Shown: positions 52,642-63,409 of the stretch, piece by piece
Numbering within the stretch: position 1 is the stretch's first letter
How the letters are laid out: each line of letters opens with the position of its first letter
Assembly: GCA_027596075.1 (NCBI GenBank)
Contig: JADGJC010000030.1
Coordinates: 62,001-126,000 of the forward strand
Length of the DNA: 64,000 nt
From: Rhizophlyctis rosea
Lineage: Eukaryota; Chytridiomycota; Chytridiomycetes; Rhizophlyctidales; Rhizophlyctidaceae
Direction: 5' to 3'
Position numbers and translations under genes: made by a program
The notes under the pieces: model-generated
Told to the model about the DNA's origin: nothing
The model's input: the letters and a program-made list of their open reading frames with translations, nothing else
Databases searched by the model: none

Positions 52642-52985
52642 TTCGATGAAGCTAATCGGCGGATCCGTTAATAGGTGCGGATATAGGCCTGTGTCGTGAG
52701 GGAAGATTTCACCTAATGACCGCTTCACCTCCGTTTCTGGCCAGCACACACCCACTGCTGCACCAGCCTGTTGCCTGCGCCTCATTTAGTGGCGGATGGC
52801 TTTGGTGGCAAAGCTCAACGCCGCAGCCACGTGAAGTCACTGCCAGGGTCCTTGCTGCTCAACTCTGATTCCCTCCATCCACAGAATTTCGCGTTGCAAT
52901 TGCTAAGTAACAAGACCATCCACAACCCCAGAGGCATCCTCCTCAGTCTTACCCATACCAAACCTCGTATTTTTCTCTCATCAGA
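52642..52985. promoter_or_regulatory. Divergent 5' region of RPL26 and the M24 gene
   Basis: 344 bp between opposite start codons. No third gene seen. Promoter role inferred. Confidence 0.45.
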
Positions 52986-55052
52986 ATGGGATATCAAGTC
53001 GATGAACATACGAACTCCCATGAACCTCAAATAATTGCACCTTCACAAAACACGCGGCGGAGAGCACCAAAAGCACTTCGCGCTTTCGTTGTTGCAGCAA
53101 TCTTGACCGTTGTTATCTTTTCTTTTCACACCTTATGGGAAAGGGAAATTGGTTTATCTAGATTCCGATCTCAGCTGCCAAGTGAGCTTCTTTCTCCTTT
53201 TGCATATTTCTTTTTTGTGCTGGCGAGGATTTTGCATTGATAGTAAACAAAAAGCCACAAGATCGGGCTAAGAAGACTGTGCAAATACTTATATAGAATT
53301 TGTATCCCTAGTCTGTCGTTCCCTACGAGAGCCCTCGTATGAAGCAACATTTCCATTAAATCGGGCACGTCTGTTGCACATCCTCTCCACTTCCACGACC
53401 TTCCAACCTGCTAATGATGAACCAAATCTGATCCTCCTGCCTACCGGGGTTCGTCCAATCAGACCCGACTCAGACGGAGAGTACCCTGGGTTCAAACAGC
53501 CCGGCAACATCGTCTATCTGATGGACGATGATTTCAAGATTGACGGAGGGGTCATTGTTTTGGAGATTCCTCCTAAAAGCGCACTCAATCCGGAGTCTAA
53601 AATGGATGTATCGCTCTTCACTTCCGCCATCTCCGATCGCGAGGCAATCTTCCTGGGAACCCTTCCGGCTCCCGAAAGCCTGGCACAGCGCTTCCAGTTG
53701 AAGCATGTCAGCAACACAACATCCTTACCATCCTTCCTCGCCCAGCGCACCACATCACCCATCCTGATCACCATGTCTATCCATGTGATTAGACATAGGC
53801 TTGGTGGTCCCATTGTAGATGAGCTGGAAAAGCTCAATGTAACACTTCGGCATTCGGATGAATTAGTAGAGGCCTTTAATACAGCTAGATTTGTAAAGAG
53901 CGACATAGAGATCAAGAGGATTGAACACGCAAGCCAGATAGCTGCAGCGGCCCATTACCGCTTGCGTGAGATGATTGAACAGAATCCTAGCCGGTCCCTA
54001 TCAGGTGGGTATCGGTTTTGTCATTGCTGAAATGGTACCCACCTCTCGAAATTGACATTTCGACGTTCATCCTTCCCTCAGAAATGGAACTTGCATCGAT
54101 ATTCATTGACCAATCAACCCAGTGCGGCGCCCGCTTACAAGCATATCCACCAATTGTCGGTGCCGGCTCACATGCCTCAATCCTCCATTATCGCCTTGAG
54201 AACCACACAGAAATATATAGGGGCATTGAACGAGGGGAGACAGTTTTGGTTGATGCATCTGGGGAATACCGCTCCTACGCGTCGGATGTCACGAGGACTG
54301 TTGTCAGACATCGCAGACTTTCGTGGGAGCAGTACTTTGTGCTGTCCACGGTTCAGAAAGCTCAGAATGTGGCGATAAAGAATATTAAGGAGGGTGTTTG
54401 GTGGGCGGGTATTGAAGGGCATGCACGGACTGTGCTTGTCATTGGGCTTCTTCAGCTTGGGGTTCTGAAATCGGAGGATGGAGGTTTGCATGATGTGTTG
54501 ACTAGTGGAGTGGGATGGTTGTTCATGCCGCACGGGTTGGGTCACCCAGTCGGTGAGTGTCTTCTCGAAATGAAAATGCTGCGACATAGGAAAATTTGAC
54601 ATCTCTTGTGCTGACATGAATCTTTCATGATTCCCATCACAGGTATTGACGTGCACGACCCCATCCCCAGCAGTCACCAATCGCCCCTCGCACCTTCATC
54701 ATCCTCCTCAAACTACCTAACCACCCCACCACCTATACTATCATCTATCCTCCCTCCCTCCCGCCAAACAAACAATTTGAACTCCTATCATCTGGCATCC
54801 GCAAGCAACTACACACTCCCCGTTAACGCCGTCATGACTGTGGAACCTGGACTTTATTTCATTCCCTACCTGCTAGACAAGATACGGAACGGAGAGGATG
54901 AATACAGCAAGAGAATGAAGAAATTCATAAACTGGGAGGAGCTTGAGAGAGGAAAGTACGTGGAGAAGGTTGGAGGGGTGAGGATCGAAGATGTGGTTGT
55001 GGTAGAGAAGGAAGGAGCTAGGGTGATTAGTAGAAGGGAGTCATGGGAGTAA
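52986..55052 (+). CDS. Membrane-anchored M24 metallopeptidase (prolidase/aminopeptidase P-like)
   Basis: Exons 52986-53181, 53312-54004, 54082-54552 and 54643-55052 give 589 residues. A signal anchor (AFVVAAILTVVIFSFHTLW, about 34-52) predicts type II topology. Residues about 70-260 form the N-terminal creatinase-like domain. The catalytic domain keeps all five metal ligands in order: Asp354 (VDASGEYRS), Asp365 (SDVTRT), the His of PHGLGHPVG near 450, Glu521 (MTVEPG) and the Glu of VRIED near the end. It should cleave X-Pro bonds. Between DVHD and TVEPG there is a Ser/Pro/Asn-rich insert of about 45 residues. Prolidases are usually soluble, so the membrane anchor is notable. Confidence 0.88.
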
Positions 55053-55195
55053 TGCTTTGTATTCGGAGCTTAGCGACGCACTCGAACTAATGCCAACAAC
55101 ATGACACGCCGCGTTGGAAAATGCCAGGTTCTGGTGATAGCCTCAACAAATGACAACAGCCAGGCAGTTCCCACTGATCTTCACCAGTAGCAATC

Positions 55196-57008
55196 TTATT
55201 CAGTAAGGTGAAACTCCATCACCTGCTGCTTATAGCAAACTGGACACGTTTCCTTCCAGCAAAAGGGAAGAAACATTTCGGGACCGGGCGGGAACAAAGC
55301 ATCTTTCCATAGACACCGGCTGCAGTATACTTTCCCGCCTTTGCGCGCAATCAGTCCGCCCCTCCCGTCCACAAATCCACAAACAGAGTACCCATGCGCC
55401 AAATCTTCACTGAGCCTCATGACATGATGCCATTCCTCGTCCACATCGTCACCTTCATCTCCCCACGGCCTCCCATCAGAATTCTCCAGCAACTCGAGAT
55501 CACTGACATCCAGACCCACCAACCTACTCATCTCCAAAGCCTCCAATCGAGAACTCCTAGGGCCACCAAACACAGCCCAAGGATCAATGCTTCTCCTCCA
55601 TCGCCCGACAACCTCCTTCCTCGTCACAGCAATCCCATCTGTTGCAGCAGAACTGTCACCCCAAAAATCCACGCCCGCTGCAGTATCAAGAAGCCCCCAG
55701 TTGTGTTGGACTTGAGCTGCGTGTGGGACGGTTTTGAGCAGGAATGCAGATACTTTGAGAAGGAAGAGTTCGTATGGAGATGAGGTTGCTGGGCGTGTGT
55801 GGTGGGTGTAGAGGTGGAGTAGGAGAGGGAGCGGTTGATGTGGAGATAGGAGGAGGAGTGGAGAAAGGGGTAGGGTTTCCAGTAGGGTGTCGAGAGATAT
55901 GTTGACTGATGTGTTTGGATCCGGAGAGATAGATTTGTGGATGCGAGTGATGAGATTGAGGGTTTTGGGCGGGTATACTGGGGTTAGACTTGTGGTCTTT
56001 GGATTGGTTAGGGACGAAAGAAAGGTGGATGTGCAGAAGAGGCTGTGGATGTGGTAAGGAAGTTGGTGGAGGGGCTCTTCAGGTGGCGACGGGGAGTGAT
56101 CTGTGGAGCGGAATAGGAGCAGAGATTCAGAGGTTGTGAGGAGATCGATTGCGTTTGAGGTCGAAGATGGGTTTCGAATACCAAAGTAGAACGAGGGGAG
56201 GTTGGAAGGGTTTTCCGGTCGGTGGGGCAGAATGGACAGATCCACGTATGTGTCGTTTGTAGTGGAAAAGGCCTGATCTGTCTTCTGATGCGTTCGCAAA
56301 ATTTCACTGCTCCCCTCCTGCAATGATGTTGCGGAAGATGGCCGGTTATTTTGCACATGTGATGTGAATAAGCGCTTCAAGTCGGAGTTCAATTGCTTCA
56401 TATTTGCATCTTCACGAGGTCCACTCCTGACAAGGACGTCACCCTCTCTTCGAGCTCTGATCTTCAAATTTTGACCATCGTTGATTCCGCCCGGGTGAGG
56501 ACTGATCCGCCAACTCTGCACCTCACACCCTTTCCCACCACCAGCAACATCGAATCTCCATATTACTCTCCCACTCCAGTCCACAGCGGCATCAACGCAC
56601 TCCATAACTATTTTTTTCTCCTCTCCGCCCATCCAGTTCACACAGCAAAGCTGTGACACATAATGTCAGTAAACAAACAAAGCGGCGTCGGCTAACGACC
56701 AAACTCACCGAGATACGAAAAATATTGGCATGGCCAGCGGCGTGAAACGCTTTTGAGACGCGCGAGACTTTACGGGCGGTTTTGGGTCCTAGCACGGCTA
56801 GAATGCGCGAGAGGACGATGGGATTGGAAAGCGCCAGTGGAGCTAGTGGGGAGGGTGCGCTCGATTGCAATTTGGGGGGAACCCCTGTTTGCAGAGGACG
56901 ACCAGAAGTTCCAAGGTGTTTGAAGGATTTGACGGAAGCGTGCAAGTATTTGGAGGTCGACAGCAAGAGAGACGCGAGAGTGCTCAACGCCGTATACGCT
57001 GAATCCAT
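55196..57008 (-). CDS. F-box-like protein with C-terminal Cys cluster
   Basis: Exons 56709-57008 and 55196-56650 (phase 0) give 584 residues. Residues about 60-100 read like an F-box (NPIVLSRILAVLGPKTARKV then SKAFHAAGHANIFRI). The middle is Leu/Ser/Pro-rich without recognised repeats. The C-terminus has a possible zinc-binding cluster: VYCSRCLWKDALF, then FCWKETCPVCYKQQ (Cys-x2-Cys, later Cys and Cys-x2-Cys). I use ATG 57008; the frame is open further upstream but overlaps the divergent 5' region. An adaptor role in ubiquitination is inferred from the weak F-box only. Confidence 0.65.
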
Positions 57009-57279
57009 TACTGTTATGCTTGTTGCCCTTTGTTCAGTGTCGTTTGCTGTATGATAATGCAATGGTTGTAACTTCTGTTGGTGGGAAAGCCTGGGAAGGA
57101 AGGCAGTTGTGGTCGTTAGTGGTTTTATGGACCCTGAACCTTGCATTGGACCCTGATGAACAAGGCTGAGCCGTGAAGAACGCGCCGGTGTTTGCAAAGA
57201 TACTCGGTCGTACTTCAAAGGTCTTCTAGAACATCCAAAATTCGGCGGCTCTTTAGTTGATAGTGTCAAAAATACGCAA
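57009..57279. promoter_or_regulatory. Short divergent 5' region of F-box-like and PARG genes
   Basis: 271 bp between opposite ATGs, a compact bidirectional promoter by position. Confidence 0.45.
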
Positions 57280-58230
57280 ATGTTCAACGCTCCCGACCCT
57301 GCCCTCTCAGCCGCCACTGCAGACCAGCAACCGACCACTCACACCATCCGGATCATCAACGGCGACACTATTGATGTCGCCATCGAACTCAAAACCACGG
57401 AGCGTCTAAATCCATTGATTCTCAACATGGCAAGCCAATGGCGGCCAGGAGGTGGTTGGCAGAACGGTAGTGCCGCTCAGGAAGAGCAACTCTTTTACCG
57501 TAGCACCTACGATCTGGCGTTGAGCGATCCTTTCAAGCTGGACCGTGGTCGGAAATGGCGCTATCCAATGCCCATAACCGGTGGAATATATACACCTAAT
57601 GTGCTGGCTTTCCGTGGGAACGAAGGGACGGGTTACAGGGTGTTAGATAGTCAGGATCGCGTCTTTTTGGATTTCGTTGCAGTGGCGGCCTTGCCGAGTC
57701 CAAAATTGGAAGATGGGAAGTTCTCACAAAGGGATAAGGAGGTTACGGCAGAGAAGATTCGAGCGATCTTCAGAATCGGCTGTGTGACGGGGCATAGGGA
57801 CCTGCTTTTGGGAGCATTGGGATGCGGAGCGTACGGAAATCCTGCTGCAGAAGTTGCACTGCTATTTAAGGAGGTGATGGCCGAGCCAGAGTTTGTGGGG
57901 TGGTTTGATCACATAGACTTTGCGATTTTAGATACCCGCGGAGAAGGAAACTGTGCCTTGTTCAGAAACGTCTTGTTGGAGCAGTCCGAGGACTTGTATC
58001 ATATGTATATACAGATATGCAGTGGTAATCATCTATACCGCTCATCTAACTCTTGGCCGTTGAGCGTCCTATCTACCATTATCATACTGGCGGTGCAGTT
58101 TCTACAAATGACGGTCTTCCTTCATACCCAGCAAACCATTTCACCAGCGCGGGTCTTCCCTCTTTCCAATCGCGTTCCGGAGCTAGTTGGGCAAACCATC
58201 CCACAAAGCCCAATGCGACAGCAACGCTAA
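57280..58230 (+). CDS. Bacterial/fungal-type poly(ADP-ribose) glycohydrolase (DUF2263)
   Basis: The frame from 57280 has the TIGR02452/microbial-PARG signature: LNPLILNMASQWRPGGGW (Gly57-59), then SAAQEEQLFYRST with the catalytic Glu pair near 68-69. Downstream blocks GIYTPNVLAFR, FLDFVAVAALP and HRDLLLGALGCGAYGNP then FAILD complete the macrodomain-like fold. The enzyme removes poly(ADP-ribose) from proteins after DNA damage. Conserved sequence ends near codon 230 (about 57970). The remaining frame runs 149 nt antisense into the GST coding region. A short intron (GTAATC with TCTAAC branch) may give a different end near 58110, so the 3' boundary is uncertain. Confidence 0.85.
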   Translation: MFNAPDPALSAATADQQPTTHTIRIINGDTIDVAIELKTTERLNPLILNMASQWRPGGGWQNGSAAQEEQLFYRSTYDLALSDPFKLDRGRKWRYPMPITGGIYTPNVLAFRGNEGTGYRVLDSQDRVFLDFVAVAALPSPKLEDGKFSQRDKEVTAEKIRAIFRIGCVTGHRDLLLGALGCGAYGNPAAEVALLFKEVMAEPEFVGWFDHIDFAILDTRGEGNCALFRNVLLEQSEDLYHMYIQICSGNHLYRSSNSWPLSVLSTIIILAVQFLQMTVFLHTQQTISPARVFPLSNRVPELVGQTIPQSPMRQQR

Positions 58231-58762
58231 TCTCCCCAATCGTCATCTCCTCCGGAGGCGCCAGCTTCCCTTCTTCAGCCTCCTTCTCAAACCGGTCCAA
58301 CGCCAACGTGACCTTTCCCCACTGCTTCGCAACCCATTCCTCCCACATCCGTCCCTCTGGCCGCACACGCGTCTCCACAAACACAATAGTGGCAGCTTCC
58401 ATGATCCCGTCAGCCTGTGCTTGCCTTCGCAATGCGTCCCACCTTTTCCCGCTTTTCGCGTCCGGGTACAAGCTTCCTCCGGCCAAATCGTTAAAGTATT
58501 CGCAAATGACTTTGGAATCGAATAGAGGGGTTTCGTCTTCCAGGACAAGAGTCGGGACTTTGGAGAGGGGGTTGTGGTTGGTGAGTGTTAGGGCGGTCTT
58601 GGTGACGCCAACGGCTTCGAGTTGGAGTGTGATTTGGGGCATGAGAGAGAGCTCATGAGCTACGATGAGGGCTTTGCGGCCGAAGGGAGATGTGCCGTGG
58701 CCGCCCGGGTAGAGTTGCATGGTCATGTTTGCAAGATGATTTGATGTCGAGGAGTTTGCCAC
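58082..58762 (-). CDS. Glutathione S-transferase-like protein
   Basis: Single exon, 226 residues, with alternative start Met13. The thioredoxin-like N-domain shows LYPGGHGTSPFGRKALIVA (active-site Ser/Thr before SPFGRK), then NPLSKVPTLVLEDETPLFDS with the cis-Pro and the DS glutathione-binding pair. The helical C-domain (about 100-226) ends LVKWFAGYEGRPSF. This matches fungal GSTs of the Ure2/GTT-like or bacterial YfcF-like groups; class unresolved. It should conjugate glutathione to electrophiles or act as a reductase. Its 3' end is antisense to the tail of the PARG frame. Confidence 0.9.
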   Translation of the reverse strand: MANSSTSNHLANMTMQLYPGGHGTSPFGRKALIVAHELSLMPQITLQLEAVGVTKTALTLTNHNPLSKVPTLVLEDETPLFDSKVICEYFNDLAGGSLYPDAKSGKRWDALRRQAQADGIMEAATIVFVETRVRPEGRMWEEWVAKQWGKVTLALDRFEKEAEEGKLAPPEEMTIGEISVAVALGFVGWFAQLAPERDWKEGRPALVKWFAGYEGRPSFVETAPPV

Positions 58763-59188
58763 GTTTGCTTTGGATGTCTATGATAAGAGGAAAGCCAACG
58801 GCAACAGACCTCTGGGATTTATAGTTTTACGGTCGGATCGAGTGGTTGCGAGGGTCAAGTCATGAAGTTTCACAAGTCTTTCCGTCAAAAGATTCAGAAG
58901 TTCAGACCAAGGCAAGGATGCCACGTTTTCATCTCTGTTTACGATTTCCGAAAGACTCAAATCGACATTTCATGAAGGGAAAGGAGACCGGAGGAGCGGA
59001 GCTTGGGAGTCGGGACGCGATTCAGGGGGTTGCATTTGTAATCATCTTCATTCCATCCATGTCCAACCCGAATAATCCAACGCGTCATTCCTGGCGGTCC
59101 TCTGGCCCCCATGCCCACACAAACAAATTTCAACAACTCATCTTGCTCGTCAGCACACTGCCTACTTGACTTGTCAGACACTTCCAAA
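58763..59188. promoter_or_regulatory. Divergent 5' region of GST and oxidoreductase genes
   Basis: 426 bp between opposite start codons. A chance frame at 58846-59169 has no domain. Promoter role inferred. Confidence 0.45.
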
Positions 59189-60393
59189 ATGGCTGCACCA
59201 ATCGGCGTTGGTATCATGGGTGGAGGTAGGTTGCAAGCCTCCACATTCGCAACGAGCTGTTGAAGTAACTTTATGGAATCTAGGGTTCTCCGCAATCACC
59301 TTCCACGCCCCCTTCATCACCTCCAACCCCAAATTCAAGCTGATGTCCTTCCTCCGCACACGAAACGAACCCGTCAAAGGCTACGAACCATTCCCCGTTG
59401 TGACCTCTCAAACTGACTTCCTTGCCGATCCCTCCATCTCCCTGGTGATCATCACCACCCCTTCCCACGACCACTATGAGCACACCAAAGCGGTGCTGGA
59501 AGCTGGTAAACACGCTATTGTGGAGAAACCCTTTACTGCAACGGTGAAGGAGGCTGAGGAGCTTTGTGCGCTGGCAAAGAAGATGGGGAAAGTTGTGTCG
59601 GTTTACCACAACAGGCGGTGGGATGGAGACTTCTTGACTGTTAAGGATCTGATCAGCAAGGGAAGGCTGGGACGGGTTGCGGAGATGGAAATTCATTTTG
59701 ACAGGCTGCGGAACTGGTCAAAACCAAATTGGAGGGAAGGAGACTTTGGGGCCAGTGGAGTATTCTATGATCTAGGTGAGTCACCCTCGACAACCTGGTG
59801 CTGTCAGACCATTTTGTCTGAACTAATCATTGCATGCAGGCTCCCACTTGATAGACCAAGCCATCACCCTGTTCGGCCTCCCATCCTCCGTCACTGCCCA
59901 AATCACAAATGAACGCCGCCTTCCAGGCATCAATGTTGATGACTCCTTCAACGCAATCCTACACTACTCTTCCAACCCCGCATCACCATCCCACCCTCTT
60001 GCAGTAACAGTCAAAGCAACCATGCTCGCAGCCCGTCCCCGTCCCCACTACATTGTCCTCGGTACCCAAGCATCATATATCAAGAATGGTCTGGACCCTC
60101 AGGAGGACCAACTGAAAGCCGGTCTTTCACCCACGGATGCAAAGTTTGGCCTGGAGAATGAAGCACAGAGTGGTGAATTATGGGTAGAAACAACACAGGG
60201 TGGAGAGATCAATAAGGAATCTATCAGAACCTTGAAGGGTAGATATGATTTGTTCTTTAAGAATGTGGCGGATGCGGTGTTGGCAGGAAATCTGGATGTT
60301 TTGGAAGTTAGTCCAGAGCAGGCTACTGCCGTGATTCGGGTCATTGAGGCTGCGCAGAGGAGCTCCAAGGAGAGGAGAACTGTAGATCTGTAG
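59189..60393 (+). CDS. Gfo/Idh/MocA-family NAD(P)-dependent oxidoreductase
   Basis: Exons 59189-59225, 59284-59775 and 59840-60393 give 360 residues. The Rossmann start is split by the first intron: IGVGIMGGG then FSAITFHAPF. Conserved family motifs follow: VIITTPSHDHYEHTKAVLEA, AGKHAIVEKPF (the EKP motif with the catalytic Lys near 95), and GGVFYDLG-like GASGVFYDLGSHLIDQA near 180 with the active-site Asp and His. The C-terminal domain carries LAVTVKATMLAARPRPHYIV. Members oxidise sugars or related alcohols; substrate unknown. The first coding exon is only 37 nt, phase 1. Confidence 0.93.
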
Positions 60394-60655
60394 ATAGAGG
60401 TTGATAGATCATCAAAGAGAAGTTCAGATAGACACAGTGTTCTTGTACCGTTTCACAGGCTGTAGGGAATGTGGACTGTGCAATAGATTGCCCTGTAATC
60501 TTGCGGAGAGAGACTTTGTGAAATTTAGTCTGCAATCAAAGTAGTCCATGTCAATGGGGAGTCCCAACCACACTTCTCAATCAACGCGCAAATCCCAGCC
60601 TGCAAACCGCATGTGGGCCAAACAGAATGCATACAAAGAGATTACTTGCAAATGA

Positions 60656-61442
60656 TTATGCGAAATAAGACGAATCTACCAATCGCATATCTAAAAACAA
60701 GGAATTCACGACACTAAGCCACGACAAACAATAATTTCCTTGAGAGTCGGCAGAACTATCCAACTCATTCATCAATCCGGGCGTGTTGCATGGATGGACG
60801 TAGTAGAATGGCATGCCGAGAATTGGGTGGTCCTGAAATCACTCAATCCAATACATTTAGAAGCCTTTTCAAGCATCAAATAGATAACGGCTCACGCACC
60901 TGCTGTGATATCTCCGGCTGGATAGGAGATATGGAAGACAAGGTCAAGTGTGTTATGATGTCATCCAGTGACAACGGAGCTCCTGATGCCGCATCGGAAG
61001 CGTTGAAGTACAGCACGGGGCAGCGCCATATGGGAGAAAAGACGACATGGAACTCCCAGACTGCTGTCTGCCTAATTGGAGGCTGCAAGTTTGCTTCATC
61101 GTCCTCCTCCTGACAGTTTTTTTGTTTCAGTATGTGGCAAAGACATGAGCATGCGCGGATGCACAGAAGGACTACTAACTGCTATGGTATCTTGCTCCAG
61201 GCCGGAGATTTCGTGGGTTGCAGGCCTCTTTTCCAATTGGACAGTTTTCACTAGATATCCTGGTCCCCGGGATGGCTAATTGGAGGAGATGAATGCCCAT
61301 TTCCATCATTGTATCATGGCATGCAAATAGCAGCACACCTGCACATATTTCCAAGGATCCGGCAACGCAACAGACCGAGTTTCAAGTTCACGCGCATCAC
61401 GTTCGAACCACTGAGCATTATACGGCAATCGCTCCTTGGAGA
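60656..61442 (-). CDS. ATG10: Autophagy E2-like enzyme ATG10 (start codon unresolved)
   Basis: Exons 61339-61442, 61180-61275, 60900-61109 and 60656-60832 join in phase to about 195 residues. Order of features: an N-terminal helix (YNAQWFERDARELETRS), DPWKYVQ followed by GYLVKT, then WEFHVVFSPIWRCPVLYF, APLSLDDI, ISQQDHPILGMPFYYVHPC with the active-site Cys in the HPC motif, and CLSWLSVVNSLFL near the end. This is the Atg10 plan; Atg10 conjugates ATG12 to ATG5. No ATG precedes exon 61442 in frame, so a mini first exon is expected. The first mapped exon begins 47 bp after the kynureninase stop, so that mini exon would lie in or beside kynureninase coding sequence. Confidence 0.85.
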
Positions 61443-61488
61443 CTACAACAAGAATTGGCTTATGGTCCTCGCCACAGACGTCATGATA

Positions 61489-63406
61489 TTACAACTTGCC
61501 ATTAACATTCTCCAATATATCTCTCAACGTCCGCACAAACTGCCAAACCTCCACAAAAGTGTTATACAACGGCGTAGGCGCCACCCGAATCACATCAGGC
61601 TTCCTCTCATCACAAATGATACCGTTCTTCCTCAGCTGCGTAAACAACTCCATCATCACTCCATCCTTGAACAACAACGACAGCTGACATCCACGCTCTT
61701 CCGGATTCCGCGGAGTCAAAATCTCAAATTTGGATCGTGTTGGTAGGTCGTCCAGCAGCCGTTCTAGGTATCCCGTCAGAAGGATGGATTTTTCTCGTAG
61801 GGCCGTCATGGAAGTTTGTGCGAAAACTTGCAGACTCCCAAGCAAGGAAACGGTTGCAAGGACATTGGGATTGGAAACTCGGAATGAGGCGGCTCCTGGG
61901 ATGGGCTGGAAGGTGTGCTCCATGTTGAACTTCGTTTTTGGATCCGTACCCCACCATCCGGCAAATCTGTCGACAGAGTTGATGAACTCAAATCGGTTCA
62001 AATGCGAGGGGTAGGAAACTCAGCATCACATCCTACCGTGGCAGGTCCGAATTGAAATGCTTCTCATGGACGAACGCTCCACCTGACGTGGATCTCTCAG
62101 TTAAATGCCTATGTCTTTCATGATAGAATCTAGTCATAACGTACCGATGCCGCCGGGTCCTGCATTCAAGTACTTATACGTACACTGCCATTTGGACTCT
62201 TATTAGCCCTGAACGAGCATGTAAAAGCAAATAGGTTCATACCCAGCACGCAAAATCCACATCCCAATCATGCAACCGCAACGGCACGTTTCCAACCGCA
62301 TGAGCCAAGTCGTAACCAACAACGCATCCCTAGCACATATCCGAAGGTATGAGCTATTTGCACAGCAATCACTGATCTGGCTGGCACCAACCTTCGCCTT
62401 GCCAGCTGCCGCGATTTTGTCCAGCTCGAAGAACTGTCCTGTATAGTACTGAACGCCGCTGAACAAAATGAGAGCCACCGTGTCTCCCTCCTCCTCGATT
62501 ATCTTCAAAATATCCTCGGTGCGCAGGTTGTGTTCGCCAGGTCGCGGACCAATTTGCACGATTGCCTTCGTTGGATCATAACCGTGAAATTTCACTTGCG
62601 ACTCGACGGCATACTTGAAAAAGGATCCGCATTAGAGAGACAAGCAACCTGAAACCGAAAGTCACAGAGGCTCGCACATAATCTGATGGAAATGATTTCG
62701 CTTCCATCAATATCTTATGACGTGCGGCCGTTGGACGGTAGAAAGCTACCATCAAAAAGTGAAGATTGCCCGTAAGGGTATTCATAATGGCCACTTCGTC
62801 AGGCTTTGCGCCTGGGGACCGACCATCAGTAAACAATGAAATGCGGATGTTGATCCATGAGAAGCATACCTACTATTTTGGCGCTTTCTTCCGTAACATT
62901 CTCGTCTATGGAGACCCATGGTCGGCCCAACGCATGATCAAAGTGACCTTCAACTCCCCTGTGATTCGAATTGAGACACCTCGCGGGTGCTGTAACATCG
63001 CGTCCTACACACCTTTGCGCCCACAAAGTCAGCTCTTCGTTCACTAGCTTACTGGTCCTGATTGGCTGAAGTCCAAGGGAGTTTCCGCACAGGTATATGC
63101 TATCCTTAGTACTACCTTCTCACAAGAGCTCTGTTTATGAGATGGGTATTCAGCATCTCGCAAGACCTCACAAGGCGACTCACCGTTGGCTTCAGCGGCT
63201 GGAGGAATATGGAATTCTGAACGATAACAGAGTGACGAGGGTCCTTCGTCTAAAGCTCTTGCAAACTCTAAGCTTTCTAAGGGAAGGGCAAGCTCTTTTG
63301 CCCGAGCGTTCAGCGTATCTGGATGGCAGTCTTTCAGTGCATCTTCAATTTGGCGGTGAAGCCTCTGTCTTCCACCAAACCTGTCCTTATCGTCATTTTG
63401 ACACGT
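61489..63406 (-). CDS. KYNU/BNA5: Kynureninase
   Basis: Exons from 5': 63184 up to at most 63406 (start not found), 63013-63115, 62870-62958, 62678-62811, 62392-62613, 62243-62329, 62145-62184, 62037-62082 and 61489-61966, all in phase. Signatures: FARALD and SEFHIP, then [85 protein letters not shown] and [14 protein letters not shown] with the PLP Lys. The end [13 protein letters not shown] plus [12 protein letters not shown] is also typical. It converts kynurenine and 3-hydroxykynurenine to anthranilate or 3-hydroxyanthranilate on the route from tryptophan to NAD. No in-frame ATG exists between the upstream stop at 63407 and the first exon motifs, so a further 5' exon is likely. Confidence 0.92.
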
Positions 63407-63409
63407 TTA

